Shown here: positions 10,811 to 21,797 of the stretch, one piece after another
Layout of the letters: each line of letters opens with the position of its first letter
Position numbering within the stretch: the stretch's first letter is position 1
DNA from: Eonycteris spelaea
Lineage: Eukaryota; Chordata; Mammalia; Chiroptera; Pteropodidae
Direction: 5' to 3'
NCBI GenBank assembly: GCA_003508835.1
Contig: PUFA01000162.1
Coordinates: 1,612,001-1,676,000, forward strand
Length of the DNA: 64,000 nucleotides
Program-made: the position numbers and the translations under genes
Notes under the pieces: generated by a model
The model's input: only the letters and a program-made list of their open reading frames with translations
Databases searched by the model: none
Told to the model about the DNA's origin: nothing

Positions 10811-12825
10811 ATGCATTAAGAACTTTTTTAAAAAATTATTTATCCATAATCTAATTATAGTATAGCTGAAAGGTCCTTCAAATATCTAGTTCAACACAAT
10901 CCCTAAATTAATAGTGCCGAAGAGATATTTTAAAATCAGTTTTTTTCTGTATAAGCAAGAGCTTTATCAATTTTGTTAAACCTTTTAAACTTTACATGAT
11001 AAATTACTTTATTTCACCTAAGGATAGGAAAATATTGAAGTAGCGATTTCTTTGAAAACTAGCTCAACCACATCTGTCCTTTCACACTTTTTGCCTGTTT
11101 TTTTTTTCTTTCTTTTTTTTTCTAGTTAATCTCTTGAATATTTACTTCCTTGGAAGTTGGAATCACTGCTTTTGGAATAACTTATAAGAACAGGGTTCTT
11201 ACTCAGCATCCCTTTCTTATGCCTCCCAATCCATTTTCTTTTAAAGTGTCATTTTCTTTCTATCCGGAGTACTAGATATAGAAGATTTAGTTGTGAGGAA
11301 GAAAGGCATCTGCAGGCATAGATCCATAACTGAAGCAGCAAAAATTTGCTGTTTGCTGTTGTGAATTAGAGGCATCATCTCTGTAAGCTCCGTGTCCTTT
11401 CATTCTACATCCCATTTGTAGGTGTAGAAAACAGCATGAAATTTTTGGTAAATAAAATGTTAAATTGACTTTGGCTTTGGCATATGAAAACATTTTGATT
11501 TCAAAATGGTTGTCAACTGAGGTTGCTGAATTTCATAGTGTATTCATCCTGCAGGGAAATAATCACCTGTAGGCAACCATACCTTTTTAGAGGCTACGCA
11601 GATCTGACAGATAGGTGTGGATTAGGACTTTATGATGAAAGTGATGTGTTAGGCATGTTTCTAATCTGCAAAATCTTTATGCTTTGTAGGTTACAGGTAG
11701 CATTCTTGTAATACTAGTGTAATCATAGCAAAGGCAGGTGCTGAAAACATTCCTAGGAAATACTGAGCTCTGTGGCTCAGTTTTCTGAGGGACTGCCCGG
11801 TTTTGATCCCATACTTTCAGTTGGAAAATATCACTATCAGGTAATTCTGTGGTTTTTTCTCTCTTGGATTGAAATTTCTAGTGAGTACTTTCTAACTCTG
11901 TGTCCTCATATTCCTGAGTTACTGTAGGCTGTCAGTTCAGGCACTACTGCTGGTTTTTGGTTTGGTTGACTGAGCGCTCCGGAAGCTTTGCCTGGAGAAG
12001 TGAGAAAGAGATGAAGTAGAACTGGAGAAGCTTACCAGGAGTGACCAGTGCTTCCCAAGGAAGCCCCGGCCAGCCTTCTGGGTGCCTTGTTCACAAGTGC
12101 ACGCCTCTTAGGGGTAGTGAGAAGGATCTTAACTGCCACTGTTCCCAGTTCGGTTGGCCTGGGCCTGGCAGTTCGTTTGGTAGAGCAATAACTGGCCATT
12201 TGAGCCTTCCGTTTTTCCTCTTTTACTGTAAATATGTGTCTCTTAAAAAGTTATGATTTGGATTATTAACATGATTTTAACAGAGTTCACTTGAGTGCAG
12301 TTTCTTTGCTGCTATAAAATTCTAGCTCTGGTCATGTCAAAATGATGCAGAGAAACAACCCAAGAGTGCAGTCCTACAGATGTCCTTTTCAGTTAGGGTG
12401 TTAAAAATTGGGGCTTGACAGTCACTGTCAAGACAAGTGACCATAGATCTGAGTTTGGTTACCAGACCCTATTGTGTGACTCAGAGCAGCGCTTTGCTGC
12501 TCATGGCTCCCTGTGTCTTGTGGGCATTAGTCCTAATCATGCTCCTTTAGATGGAGAATTGTTGTTCATCTCTCTCCAACTTGGCACTGGAACACTTGGT
12601 CATTCATAACATTTTCCTCCTTTCTCACACAAGTTAATGAATTTATATATTTCTAAATAAGGTTTTAAAAGTAAGGTTATTTTAAACACATTCTTCTCTA
12701 GCTTGTCCTCCATCCTGCTCACCAAATTCACTTGTGCCTGCTTGTTGTCATATCCTTTATTTGATGTCTGAAAAATGCCCCCAGAATAATTTTTATTTGA
12801 CTTTGTCTCAGTCAGGGTGTTTGGG
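10811..12825. other. Non-coding, nothing recognised
   Basis: Contains T-rich tracts near 11098-11125. Short ORFs (for example 12041-12256, 12415-12609) lack splice sites or known domains. Confidence 0.45.
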
Positions 12826-12829
12826 GGTT

Positions 12830-12985
12830 GGCGGCAAGCATAGAGGGAGCCATTCCAGGTTTATCAATGGCCAGATGACCTGGCTTCAAGTTGAGGTTTT
12901 ATTCACAGTCTGTATGACTTTGGCTAATAACTTAGCTTTTCTGAGTTTTTCCCACGAATAACTACCTTTATCTCTTCGTATGGTA
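12830..12985 (+). repeat. MIR SINE relic (diverged)
   Basis: 'gacctggcttcaagttgagg', 'gtctgtatgactttggctaataacttagcttttctgag' corresponds to the MIR 5' and core regions. Confidence 0.55.
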
Positions 12986-12987
12986 GA

Positions 12988-13050
12988 ACAGTGGTTCTCT
13001 GAAAAATTATTGGGGCCCCAAAGAGCTTTGCTCATATAGGCTATATCTAG
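12988..13050 (+). mobile_element. hAT (Charlie-like) DNA transposon relic, left part
   Basis: Begins with CAGTGGTTCTC, a hAT-type terminal sequence, then 'ggggccccaaagagctttgctcatataggctatatcta'. Interrupted at about 13050 by an LTR-like element; its right part resumes at about 13495. Confidence 0.6.
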
Positions 13051-13494
13051 CATTTTGCAGTAGGCAGAGAAAAGGCCCCCAAATTCCCAGAACTTGTCAG
13101 TATGTTACTTTCTCTGGCAAAAGAGACTGCAGGTGTGATTATATCAAGGACCTTGAGATGGAGAGATTATCTTAGATTATCCAAGTGGGCTCAGTGTAAT
13201 CAAAAGGGTCCTAATAAGAGGGTGGCCAGGGTGTCAGAGTCGAGAAAGAATTTCAAGGATTACCATTGTTGGAAGGGAGACCTTGAACCGAGTACGGGCA
13301 GCCTGTAGAAGCTGGAAAAGGCAGGAGACATAGTCTGCTCTCACCCCAGGAGGAACCTCAGTCCTTCCAGCACCTTCATTTTAGCCCTATAAGACCTATT
13401 TTTAGACTTCTGACCTCCTCACTATGAGATAATTCAGGTTAAGCCACCATATTTGTAGTAATTTGTTATAACAGCAATAGGAAAGTAATGCAAA
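13051..13494 (+). mobile_element. LTR-type relic (probably ERVL-MaLR), nested in hAT
   Basis: Contains 'gactgcaggtgtgattatatcaaggaccttgagatggagagattatctt', 'aagtgggctcagtgtaatcaaaagggtcctaataagagg', 'gcctgtagaagctggaaaaggcaggaga', 'ttttagccctataagacc' and the end 'gtaatttgttataacagcaataggaaagtaatgca'. The same family recurs antisense at 20.9-21.8 kb and 52.3-52.6 kb. The MaLR/MLT1 assignment is from memory; the shared-family statement is directly visible. Confidence 0.6.
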
Positions 13495-13873
13495 CAATTT
13501 CTGTGTTGGAAATTTAAAAGATATCTAATTCATTAAAAAATAATAAAACATTACTTAGCATAGATTACTTTTGAGGGGAAAATAACTATTTCCCAACTAT
13601 TAGTGAGACTACCACTGCTATACAATTTTGTAAATCTCTTTCATATCTGGCTTAGTAGAAGATAGATAGATCCTCAAATTGGCTTCTGCATTCAGTCTGT
13701 TGTGGCATCATGTGTCATGGAGCCTCTGAAAAATTTCCTGTATACTCATGAGAGAGTGAGCATTAAAAACAAATACCATCTTAGTATTATTTTGAGAATA
13801 GTTCGGCTTCATGCACTACCTAAAAAGGTGTTGGGGATTCCTAGATGTCCCAAACCCCACTTTGAGAACTTCT
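13495..13873 (+). mobile_element. hAT (Charlie-like) DNA transposon relic, right part
   Basis: Resumes the hAT relic with 'ttggaaatttaaaagatatctaattcattaaaaaataataaaaca' and closes with 'aaccccactttgagaacttctg', the inverted counterpart of its CAGTGGTTCTC start. An ORF at 13702-13887 lies inside it and is not a gene. Confidence 0.6.
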
Positions 13874-15103
13874 GGGCTAGAACATAGCCACATGGCCACA
13901 CCTAGCTGCAAAAGAGTCTGAGAATTACAGTCCTTATGCTGGGTGCCAGTTTAAAAAGTTGGGGTTTTGTTATTAAAGAAGAAAGGGGGAATGGATATTA
14001 CAGTACATTTAGCAGTCTCAAGTGCTTATCATATCAAAGTTTGATACCATACCATGCATGGTAAGTAGGTAATCACCAAAATGTTGGTTTCTCTTCTTCT
14101 TGTCCTTATATTAGCTAGAGAAAATAGGCATTTTGCTTAGACTGCATCATTTAGAAATACCTGTGACAGAATACAATGGCCTGTTGGCAAAGGCGTAATT
14201 GCAGTGAATTGCATTTTTTGCATATGTAGATAATTATATAAATATCTTTTGTTTAATGCTCATATCTTGATATCTAGTTTGGGTCTTTTGAACTTAACAT
14301 ATGCTTCCTTTTCCTTGGGTAGGAGGAAAGTTGGAATTGAAATGAGATTTCAGACTCAGCTTTGATTCATAGTTATTTTTCATGGGTTTGAAAACACAAG
14401 GGGCGTGACATTTCCCTGGCAGCATCCTGTCACTGAAGAATAACCCCATTCCAGTTTCAAATGTGAAGCAGCGGTTAGGAATATTTGCGTTATGTAGCTT
14501 ATATTTTTGAAAAATGTATATAAATAAAACAGTTTGGGCTTAAGTGGCTTAATTTTGAGGTTTCTATAAATAATACTGATCAGTAATTGAAGACTATGTG
14601 TTCAATGCAGTTTTAGTGCTATCCTTTTCTTTAAATCAATTATTGTAATACTTTTTGGGTGAGAGAGGACTTGAATATTCTAACATACTGTATATAGTAT
14701 TGAACTATTATTTCAGCCTCTGAGGTGGCAGAAGACTGTGTCTTTCACACCTTAGACTGTCCATTTCCTAAGTGAACTGATTGGGAAGGAGAGTTTGGGT
14801 TTGGGATGGGAGGTGGGGGTGAAGAAGAAGCAAAGAAGATAATTTTAGAGCCTCGAACACTAAAATTGTGGGGAGAAGGTGTACTTGTTTGGGAGTCACA
14901 CCTAGTGGGTATTTTGGGGACCAGAGGATTGAACTCGTGTCTGATGACCTTTATGAACTGGAGGTGAAAGGGACGGTTTACACACTTGCTCATTTTGTCA
15001 GAGGCCTCTGAACACCACTTTGCATCAGCCACTTTCTGTTTTATCTTGTAATGTACTGTTACCAAGAAGCAGGGTCCTTCTCAGGTGAAATCTTGTTTTA
15101 AAT
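13874..15103. other. Non-coding; small palindrome at 14050
   Basis: TACCATGCATGGTA at 14050-14063 is a perfect 14-bp palindrome. Otherwise no repeat family, exon or RNA gene was recognised. A minus-strand ORF at 14745-15065 lacks support. Confidence 0.45.
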
Positions 15104-16195
15104 AGAGAGTGAATTGGGTCAAATATTGGCAGTATAGAAGGACTCTGAATTCACCTCCTCCCATGGACACACCGAATATACACTTACATACAGAGCCATT
15201 CCTCCTGAGGAAGAACTGGGGGCTGATTGAACAGTTTCTGTACAACAGACAAAAGAGGGACCACACAGAGAAGGGTAGGAGAGGAGACATGGTAACAATG
15301 CGAATCCCACCCTGAGGAGGCATATGAAAGGATGCTCAAAATTACTAATCATTGGGGTAGTGCGAACCAAAACCACAATGAGATATAACCTCACACTTGT
15401 CAGAATGGCTGTTATCAAAAAGTCAATAAGAAACAAGTGTTGTTGAGGGTTTGGAGTAGAAGGAACCCCCCGTGTACTGTTGATGGATTGTAAATTGGTG
15501 TAGCTACTATGGAAAACATTTTGGAAGTTCCTCAAATAATTAAAAATGGAACTGTCATACGATCTAGCAATTCCATTTCTGGGTATTCATGTGAAGCAAA
15601 TGAAAACACTAATTCAAAAAGATAAATGCACCTCTGTGTTCATTGCACCATTATTATGATGGCCAAGATATGGAAGCAACCTAGGTAACCATCAGGAAAT
15701 ACATGAATAAAGAAAAGGTGACACACACATACACAAACACACACAATGGAATATTACACAGCCATTAAAACATGAAATCTTGTCATTTGTGACAACATGG
15801 ATGGACCTAGAGGATATAATGCTAAATGAAATAAGTCAGACAGAGAAAGACAAATGCCACATGATTTCACTTATATGTGGAACCTTAAAAAAAAAAAAAA
15901 GAACAAAACAGAAACAGAGAATAATTTGATAGCTGGCAGAGGTTAGAGGGCTGGGGGAAGAGTGAAAAGGTGAAGGGAATAAGAGGTACAAACTTCCAGT
16001 TGTAAAATAAGTCATAGGGATGTAATGTACAGCATATGGAATATGGTCAACAACAACTTTTTACCGTGGCAGGTAGTCATTAGGCATATCACATTGAGCA
16101 CATCGTAAGGTATATAAGTAGGAAATCACTATCTTGTACACCTGAAACTAACATAATATTGTGTGTCAGCTACACTTTAATAAACAGAGAGAGTG
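15104..16195 (+). mobile_element. Internally deleted L1: 5' UTR piece joined to 3' end
   Basis: 15140-15312 resembles a Laurasiatherian L1 5' UTR (start 'gaattcacctcctcccatggacacacc', later 'agagggaccacacagagaagggtaggag'). From about 15321 the sequence is the ORF2 C-terminus ('aaaaccacaatgagatataacctcacacttgtcagaatggctgtta', 'acaatggaatattacacagccattaaaa', 'gacaacatggatggacctagagg') followed by the 3' UTR and 'cacctgaaactaacataatattgtgtgtcagctacactttaataaa'. All of ORF1 and most of ORF2 are missing. AGAGAGTG at 15104-15111 and 16188-16195 is a candidate, but short, target-site duplication. The antisense ORFs at 15081-15535 are shadows. Confidence 0.75.
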
Positions 16196-17469
16196 GAAGC
16201 AATTTTTAGTGCAACTTGAACTTGTGGCTGCCTGCCTGTTCTTGGCACCTTGCATCTGAGCTCAGTGTTTATAGCAACTAGCATTATGATAATAACATTT
16301 ATTAGCCATACATGAGCATAATAGAAAAATTGTAAGCAAAACTGGTGGAAGGTTGTCCCTATTAGTCTTTGAATATATTTCAGATTATCACCTGGTGGCT
16401 CTTCGAGCTAGCCGTCCCTGAGATTTGCTGGGTGTTACGGGAGGGTGGCTACTGCCGTGTGTGGCTGGCAGCTGTGTGGCCTTTCCTCTTCTCTTCAGGT
16501 ACTTTACTTTCATGTTCACATCTCACCCAGGTCTGCTGCAGGATGGCAGTAGTCAACATGCTGGTAAAGAGAAAGTCTTGTGAAAAGCCATGTGGTGATT
16601 TATTGCAACAGCTAGTGGCTTTGGAAACATGGTGGCATAATTTTCTGGTACTTTAAAATAATAGCAAAGTAAGCGTTTTAATGTTGCAAAACAATTAATG
16701 TTTTGATTTTGGAGTTTTCTGCATTTACTAGTCACTAAATAGAAAACATTTCTATGTGCAAGAGGCTCACCAAGAGCAGTGCCAAGCGCAGTATCTTAAC
16801 TTTTTCATCAGCTCTTTCGTGGGCCTGGCGGCTTCCCTTGTAGCTGGCCCAGGAGGGCTTTCAGGATTGTAGTCAGCCCTCACGTAGGCCTTCATGTAGT
16901 TCATGGCTTTGTGCACATTTTGGAAGCTTGTTACAGTTTAGGAAAGATTGGGTTCTCTCTGGAAAGAGACAGAAGCATGTACAACAAAGTAGCTGTTTTC
17001 TGGAAGTTTTTTTTTTTTTTTCCCCTCATTTCCTATGGATTTCTTAGCTGACTCCCTCAGCAGCTGTTGCCAATGCTTACTTCATTTTGAACCCCTGGAC
17101 TTCCCCAGCCTTGCTCTTGACAGATGCCTTTAGAAATTAAGTGGTAGAGATAGTGTTTGCCCTTTCTTTCCCAACTCACCTCCTCAAAGCATATCTGCCA
17201 TTTTCCTGGCAGGTGCCAAGGTGGTCTGAGTCTGAGCTTTATCATGTATGGATGAGTCTTGTTTCTTACTCCCTCACACCTTCTCCTTCTGTTCTGCCCC
17301 CACCCTCTCCTAGGTGGCCAAGCATCCTGCTGTTATATCAACTACTCTGTGGTTCACTTCTTGAAATGGACCAGCTGTCTCATGCCTCAGATTGTCATCT
17401 TTCCTATAGAGACCTATGTGCCTTGGTTCACTCTCTGCTGTGCACATTGTAATCTGATAGTCATATCTT
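16196..17469. other. Non-coding, nothing recognised
   Basis: A T run sits at about 17008-17023. ORFs at 16369-16656 and 17141-17452 have no splice, domain or frame-conservation support. Confidence 0.4.
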
Positions 17470-17735
17470 GAATATTCACAAAAATTTACTGACCATCTAT
17501 TATGTGGTTGGGAGCTGAGGTGCAGATGCCAGGGCATAAATCAGACTGTTGAGGCTATTAGTATAGAAGAGGGAGAGAAACATGAAAACAAACAGCGTTA
17601 GAGATTAATAATAATAATTATATGTACAGGTTAGAGTGAGGACACAAGGGGAGAGGAGCAACTCTGCCCTGAAAGATGAGTATGTGTGTGTGTGGGGTGG
17701 GGGATGGCTCAGACAGGAAGAGAAAATCATGCTAG
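17470..17735 (-). repeat. L2-type relic
   Basis: 'aaaaatttactgaccatctattatgtggttgggagctgaggtgcagatgccagggcataaatcagac' follows the antisense L2 pattern; a later 'gaaacatgaaaacaaacagc' and a short (TG)n at about 17683-17693 are part of the decayed copy. Confidence 0.5.
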
Positions 17736-18395
17736 CCATCATCCAGTGATGGGTTACTATGTCCCTCCTTAAAGGGATTTCACTGTGACTAGCCTAACAC
17801 AGATGGATACCATTGTAACTAAAGGGTCTCTTATGGGAGAATTTGACTCACTATGGCAGGTGGTTGGAAAGAAATTTTGGGGCAGATATAGACGTGTGTG
17901 TCCCTAAGGTAACTCAGATGGACAATTGCCAATCATTTATATTTTTTGGGTTATGCTTTGACGTAAGGCCAAGATAAGCAGTCCTCTGCAGTTCCTGAGC
18001 CTTGGAGGGCTTCCTTGTATTCTTCTGCTTTAAGAACTTGTTGTCTATATACTTAATGCTCAATGGCTCAGATACTTGGACACTCTGTTCCTGTGGGAAG
18101 GCCACAAATACTGAGAGCCTGAGGATGAGGTCAGGTCACAGGGGCCTCCTAGTCTACACCAGGTAGTGTTTTTATCTTTCAGTGTACCTTTTACTTTTCA
18201 TTCATGGATAGTACTAGTCACAGTTCGTAGTTGTGTGTGTATGTGAATATCTCTGTGCTTTATATTCTTTTAAAGGTGGGAACTACTGCTTTCCTGGTAA
18301 TCATTTTATCCATACTGCTTCTATTGGGCTTGGCGTATAATATAGAAAGAATGAATAGGACAGACACCCATCCTGAAAAGTGAACTTCCCATCAA
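17736..18395. other. Non-coding, nothing recognised
   Basis: No exon, repeat family or RNA gene identified. A minus-strand ORF at 17914-18105 is unsupported. Confidence 0.4.
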
Positions 18396-18870
18396 CAGAT
18401 GGAGAAGTTGCACGTAATAGCCTGAGGAGAGATAACTTTTAATTTGGTCAAGGAAAATGAGCAGACAAAAGTCATCATTTACCAAAGTCCTTCCAGCTGA
18501 TGATGTTTATAAAACTAGAAAGGTCTTTTCAAAATGTAACATGAAACACACGTAACATATGGAACATGATGGAACAGATCTATATCCTGATCGTGGTAAT
18601 GTTTCTATGAATCTATGCATGTGATAAAATTTTATAGAATTATATGCAAAAAAAAAAAAAAAACCAGACATGAGTAAGAGTACATATAAAAACGAATGAA
18701 ATCTGAACAAGGTCTTTAGTTAATAGTATTGTACAGTGTCCAGTTTCTGCTTTTGATAACTGTATTATGGTTATGTAAGGTAAGGGAGATCTGGGGTAAG
18801 GACATCCAGGAACTCTGCTATTTTCTCAACTTTGATGTGAGTCTACGATTATTTTAAAATCAAAAATTAA
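18396..18870 (+). repeat. Old L1 (L1ME-type) 3' UTR fragment
   Basis: 'ttagttaatagtattgtacagtgtccagtttctgcttttgataactgtattatggttatgtaagg' and 'aactctgctattttctcaactttgatgtgagtctacgattattttaaaatcaaaaattaaaa' are typical of old L1 3' UTR ends. Contains an A16 run at 18649-18663. Confidence 0.65.
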
Positions 18871-19655
18871 AAGAAAAACGCAGTGATATACCACTATATA
18901 CCAATTAAGATGGCTTAAAACAAGCACATGAAACAAAAGTGGATAATACGAAGTCCCGGCAGAGATGCAGAGCAACTAGAACTCACTTGCATTGCTGGTG
19001 GGAAGGTAAAAGCGTACAGCCACTCAGAAAACAGGTAGTTTCTTACAAAGTTCAACATATCATACAAGCCCGCAGTTCTACCCGCAGGCATTTACCCATG
19101 AGAAATGAAAACCTCTGTTCACACAGAAATCCATAGGCTATTATTTCTAAAAGTTTTATTTATAATTGCCAATAACTGGGAGAAACACACACCTCCTTGC
19201 AGCAAGTAAATAGATAAACTGATGTGTCTGTCAATGGACTGTTACTCAGCAGGAATAAAGAACAAACAGCAACTATTTGACTGAATCTCATATATATTAT
19301 GTTATATGAAAGAAGCCAAACTCCAAAAGCTAAATCCTGTGTGACTCAAAAGGGTATTCACTATATGATTCTATTTATATGACATTCTGGAAGAGGTAAC
19401 AGTATAAGGGTCAGAAAAGAGATCAGCGGTTGCCTGGGTCTGGATATGGGGAGAAGATTGATTTACAGAGGTCAGAGGGAATGTTTTAGAATGAATGAAA
19501 TGTTCTAGATCTTGATTTTGGAGATAGTTATATGACTGTATGTTTTGGTCAAAACTCATAGAACTGTACATTAAAAAGAAAATGATACTGCATGTAAATT
19601 TTACCCTCATAAATCTGACTTTAACATGAAAACAATACTTCCACCAAAACAAAAC
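18871..19655 (+). repeat. Old L1 (L1M) ORF2 3' end and 3' UTR
   Basis: Degenerate ORF2 C-terminal wording ('actcacttgcattgctggtgggaaggtaaa', 'aattgccaataactgggagaaacacac', 'tcaatggactgttactcagc') then 3' UTR blocks ('tgattctatttatatgacattctggaagagg', 'gatcagcggttgcctgggtctgg', 'aactgtacattaaaaagaaa'). A short (AAAAC)n lies at about 19646-19662. Confidence 0.75.
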
Positions 19656-20449
19656 AAAACAAACCATGTACGTGGCTTACATACCCATGAAGAATACAGT
19701 GTTTGCAACTTGTCTATCATTGGATAAAAGTTTGTGAGGTCATTAGTTATGTCTCATTCAAACATGAATGCAGCCTCTTCAGTACTTTGGCCTCTAATTG
19801 AGCGATGGAAATAACTATTACCATAGAGCTGGAGGCTCTAATATGGTTAAACAGAATGCTGCTGGGAGATCAAAACAAAAGCGTCTGGCTCTAGCTTTAG
19901 TGAACACAGCCTTTGGTAGGTGGATACTTAGTCAAATATCACTCTATCTCCTCTCCTGCTTTTTCTGCTATTACATGAGTTGTTAATAGAGCAGATTTGA
20001 GGGTTGGGATTGTTTTACATTTCAGCCGTAACAACTGGCTTGTCATTCCCTCCTACCCCCAATGGATTATAAAATGTTCTGGGAAACGGACGTGTTTGAT
20101 TTGGTAGGAGGAGGGAGGGCTAATTTCGCACTACAGCTAGTAGTCTAAATATAACTCACAAATGTTTATAGCAGGAATTAGAAGATTCCAAATGGAAATT
20201 TGAAGCTCCGGAGCTCTGAAGAAGTGTCTCTTGATGATTAACATCCTTTATAAATCAAAGTCAAAATTTGATTTTGAAAGATTAAACTCAGAACTGTTGG
20301 CTGTGATTTGTGGGGTTGAAGGATATAACTTCTACCTTTATGGAACAGATATCTGGATAATGCATATGTAATAACAACAGTCTTTTCCCAATAAAAGACT
20401 CCTTGTTAACTTTAAAACCAGGATTTACGAGATTGGTTTGGATTTAATG
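19656..20449. other. Non-coding, nothing recognised
   Basis: No repeat family or splice-flanked ORF seen; the ORF at 19798-19986 is unsupported. Confidence 0.4.
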
Positions 20450-20690
20450 CTATCCAGTGGTCATTTCAGTTGAGCAAACACTTACTAATCATTAACCACA
20501 TGTCATGCCTATTATGAGGTGTTGGGTTTGCACACACAAATAAGCCTCCAGCCCTATTTTCAAGGAGTACACCATCCAGCAGGGCGGACCAAGCTATGTG
20601 CAGCCCCCTTAAATTCAGCTACAAGGAGACGCCTAAGGAGGAAGCCCTTACCTAGGAGATGACATAAGTCGGGCCTCTACATGTAAGTAG
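20450..20690 (-). repeat. L2-type relic
   Basis: 'gagcaaacacttactaatcattaaccacatgtcatgcctattatgaggtgttgggtttgcacac' then 'attttcaaggagtacaccatccagcagg' follows the antisense L2 order. Confidence 0.5.
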
Positions 20691-20919
20691 AACATTGTCC
20701 TCTGTGGATGAGAAAAAGCCTAGATTTTTCAGGCAGAAGTAGCTGAGTGCTATGTGAAAGCTTTTGTAGCCAGGGATTCATGAATAGAAACTGGGCAAAG
20801 AGTTTCTTCCTTCTTCCCAACTAAATAAGAGTTAAAATAAAAGCTATATATATATTCAGGCTATCTGGGAAGATATAAAAGATATAAAATTAGAAGTAAT
20901 TTTACCTCCTTTTCCTCTG

Positions 20920-21227
20920 CATTAGTGTCTACTGCTGCTGTAATTAATTACCATGATAGTGTTGTGAAACAACATAAATTTATTATCTCATGCTTCTGTA
21001 GATCAGAAGCCCAGCCTGGATCGCACTGGGTTAAAATCAATGAGCTCGAGGCTTTTGGCCTTTTCTGGCTTCTAGAGGTTGCCAGTGTTCTTTGGCTCAT
21101 TGCCTCTTCTTTTGTCTTCTGTCTGACCATTCATTCTTATGTAGTCAAATCCAGGATAGGGTCTCTGATTAGGGTGGGCCCACCCAGATAATCCAGATAC
21201 TTTTCCCATCTCAATATCCTTAATTTA
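20920..21227 (-). mobile_element. LTR-type relic (probably ERVL-MaLR), left part
   Basis: 'actgctgctgtaattaattaccatgatagtg', 'gaaacaacataaatttattatctcatgcttctgtagatcagaag', 'tggcttctagaggttgccagtgttctttggctc' and 'gggtctctgattagggtgggcccacccagataatccag' are the reverse complement of the family at 13051-13494. Split by the antisense L1 at 21228-21676. Confidence 0.65.
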
Positions 21228-21676
21228 TTTAAAGAAAAAATTTTAAGGACAGTTGTATGCAATATTATATTGGTGATGTGAGTTTCAGGTGTATAATATA
21301 GAGAATCAACATTTTTATGCCTTACAACGTGATTACCCCACTAAGTCTAGTAATCAATCATCTGTCACTGTGGAAACTTATCACAATATTATTGACTATG
21401 TTCCCTTTCCTTTTTTACCCATCCCCTCCTCCCTTCTGGTAACCACCCCTTTGATCTCTGTTTCTGTGAGTCTGTTTTTGTTTTGTTTTGTTTTGTTTTG
21501 TTTGTTTGTTTTAGATTCCACATATAAGTGAAACCATATGGTATTTATGTTTCTCTGCCTTACGTACTTCACTTAGCATAATACCCTCCAGATCTATTTG
21601 TATTGTTGCAAATAGCAAGATTTTATTCCATTTTATTGCTGTGTAATATTCCATTGCGTATATATACACCACGTCT
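21228..21676 (-). mobile_element. 5'-truncated L1 with target-site duplication
   Basis: Antisense L1 3' end: 'gagtttcaggtgtataatatag', 'ccatcccctcctcccttctggtaaccaccc', 'gattccacatataagtgaaaccatatggtatttatg', 'ttacttcacttagcataataccctccag'-like wording and 'gctgtgtaatattccattgcgtatatatacaccac'. It is bracketed by TCAATATCCTTAATTTA (21211-21227) and TCAATATCCATAATTTA (21677-21693), a 17-bp duplication with one mismatch. An (TTTTG)n lies at about 21477-21506. Confidence 0.88.
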
Positions 21677-21797
21677 TCAATATCCATAATTTAATCCGCA
21701 AAGCTCCTTTTGTCATGTAAGATAATATATTCACAGGTTTGGGGGGTTAGGATGTGGACAGGGGAGCCATTATTTTGCCTCTCTCATCCTCCCACCT
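21677..21797 (-). mobile_element. LTR-type relic, right part
   Basis: Continues the interrupted LTR: 'ttaatccgcaaagctccttttgtcatgtaagataatatattcacaggtttggggggttaggatgtggaca'. The join reads straight across the L1 once one copy of the duplication is removed. Confidence 0.65.

Noticed and set aside
15119..15535. 138-codon minus-strand ORF
   Set aside because: Antisense to an internally deleted L1 (15104-16195).
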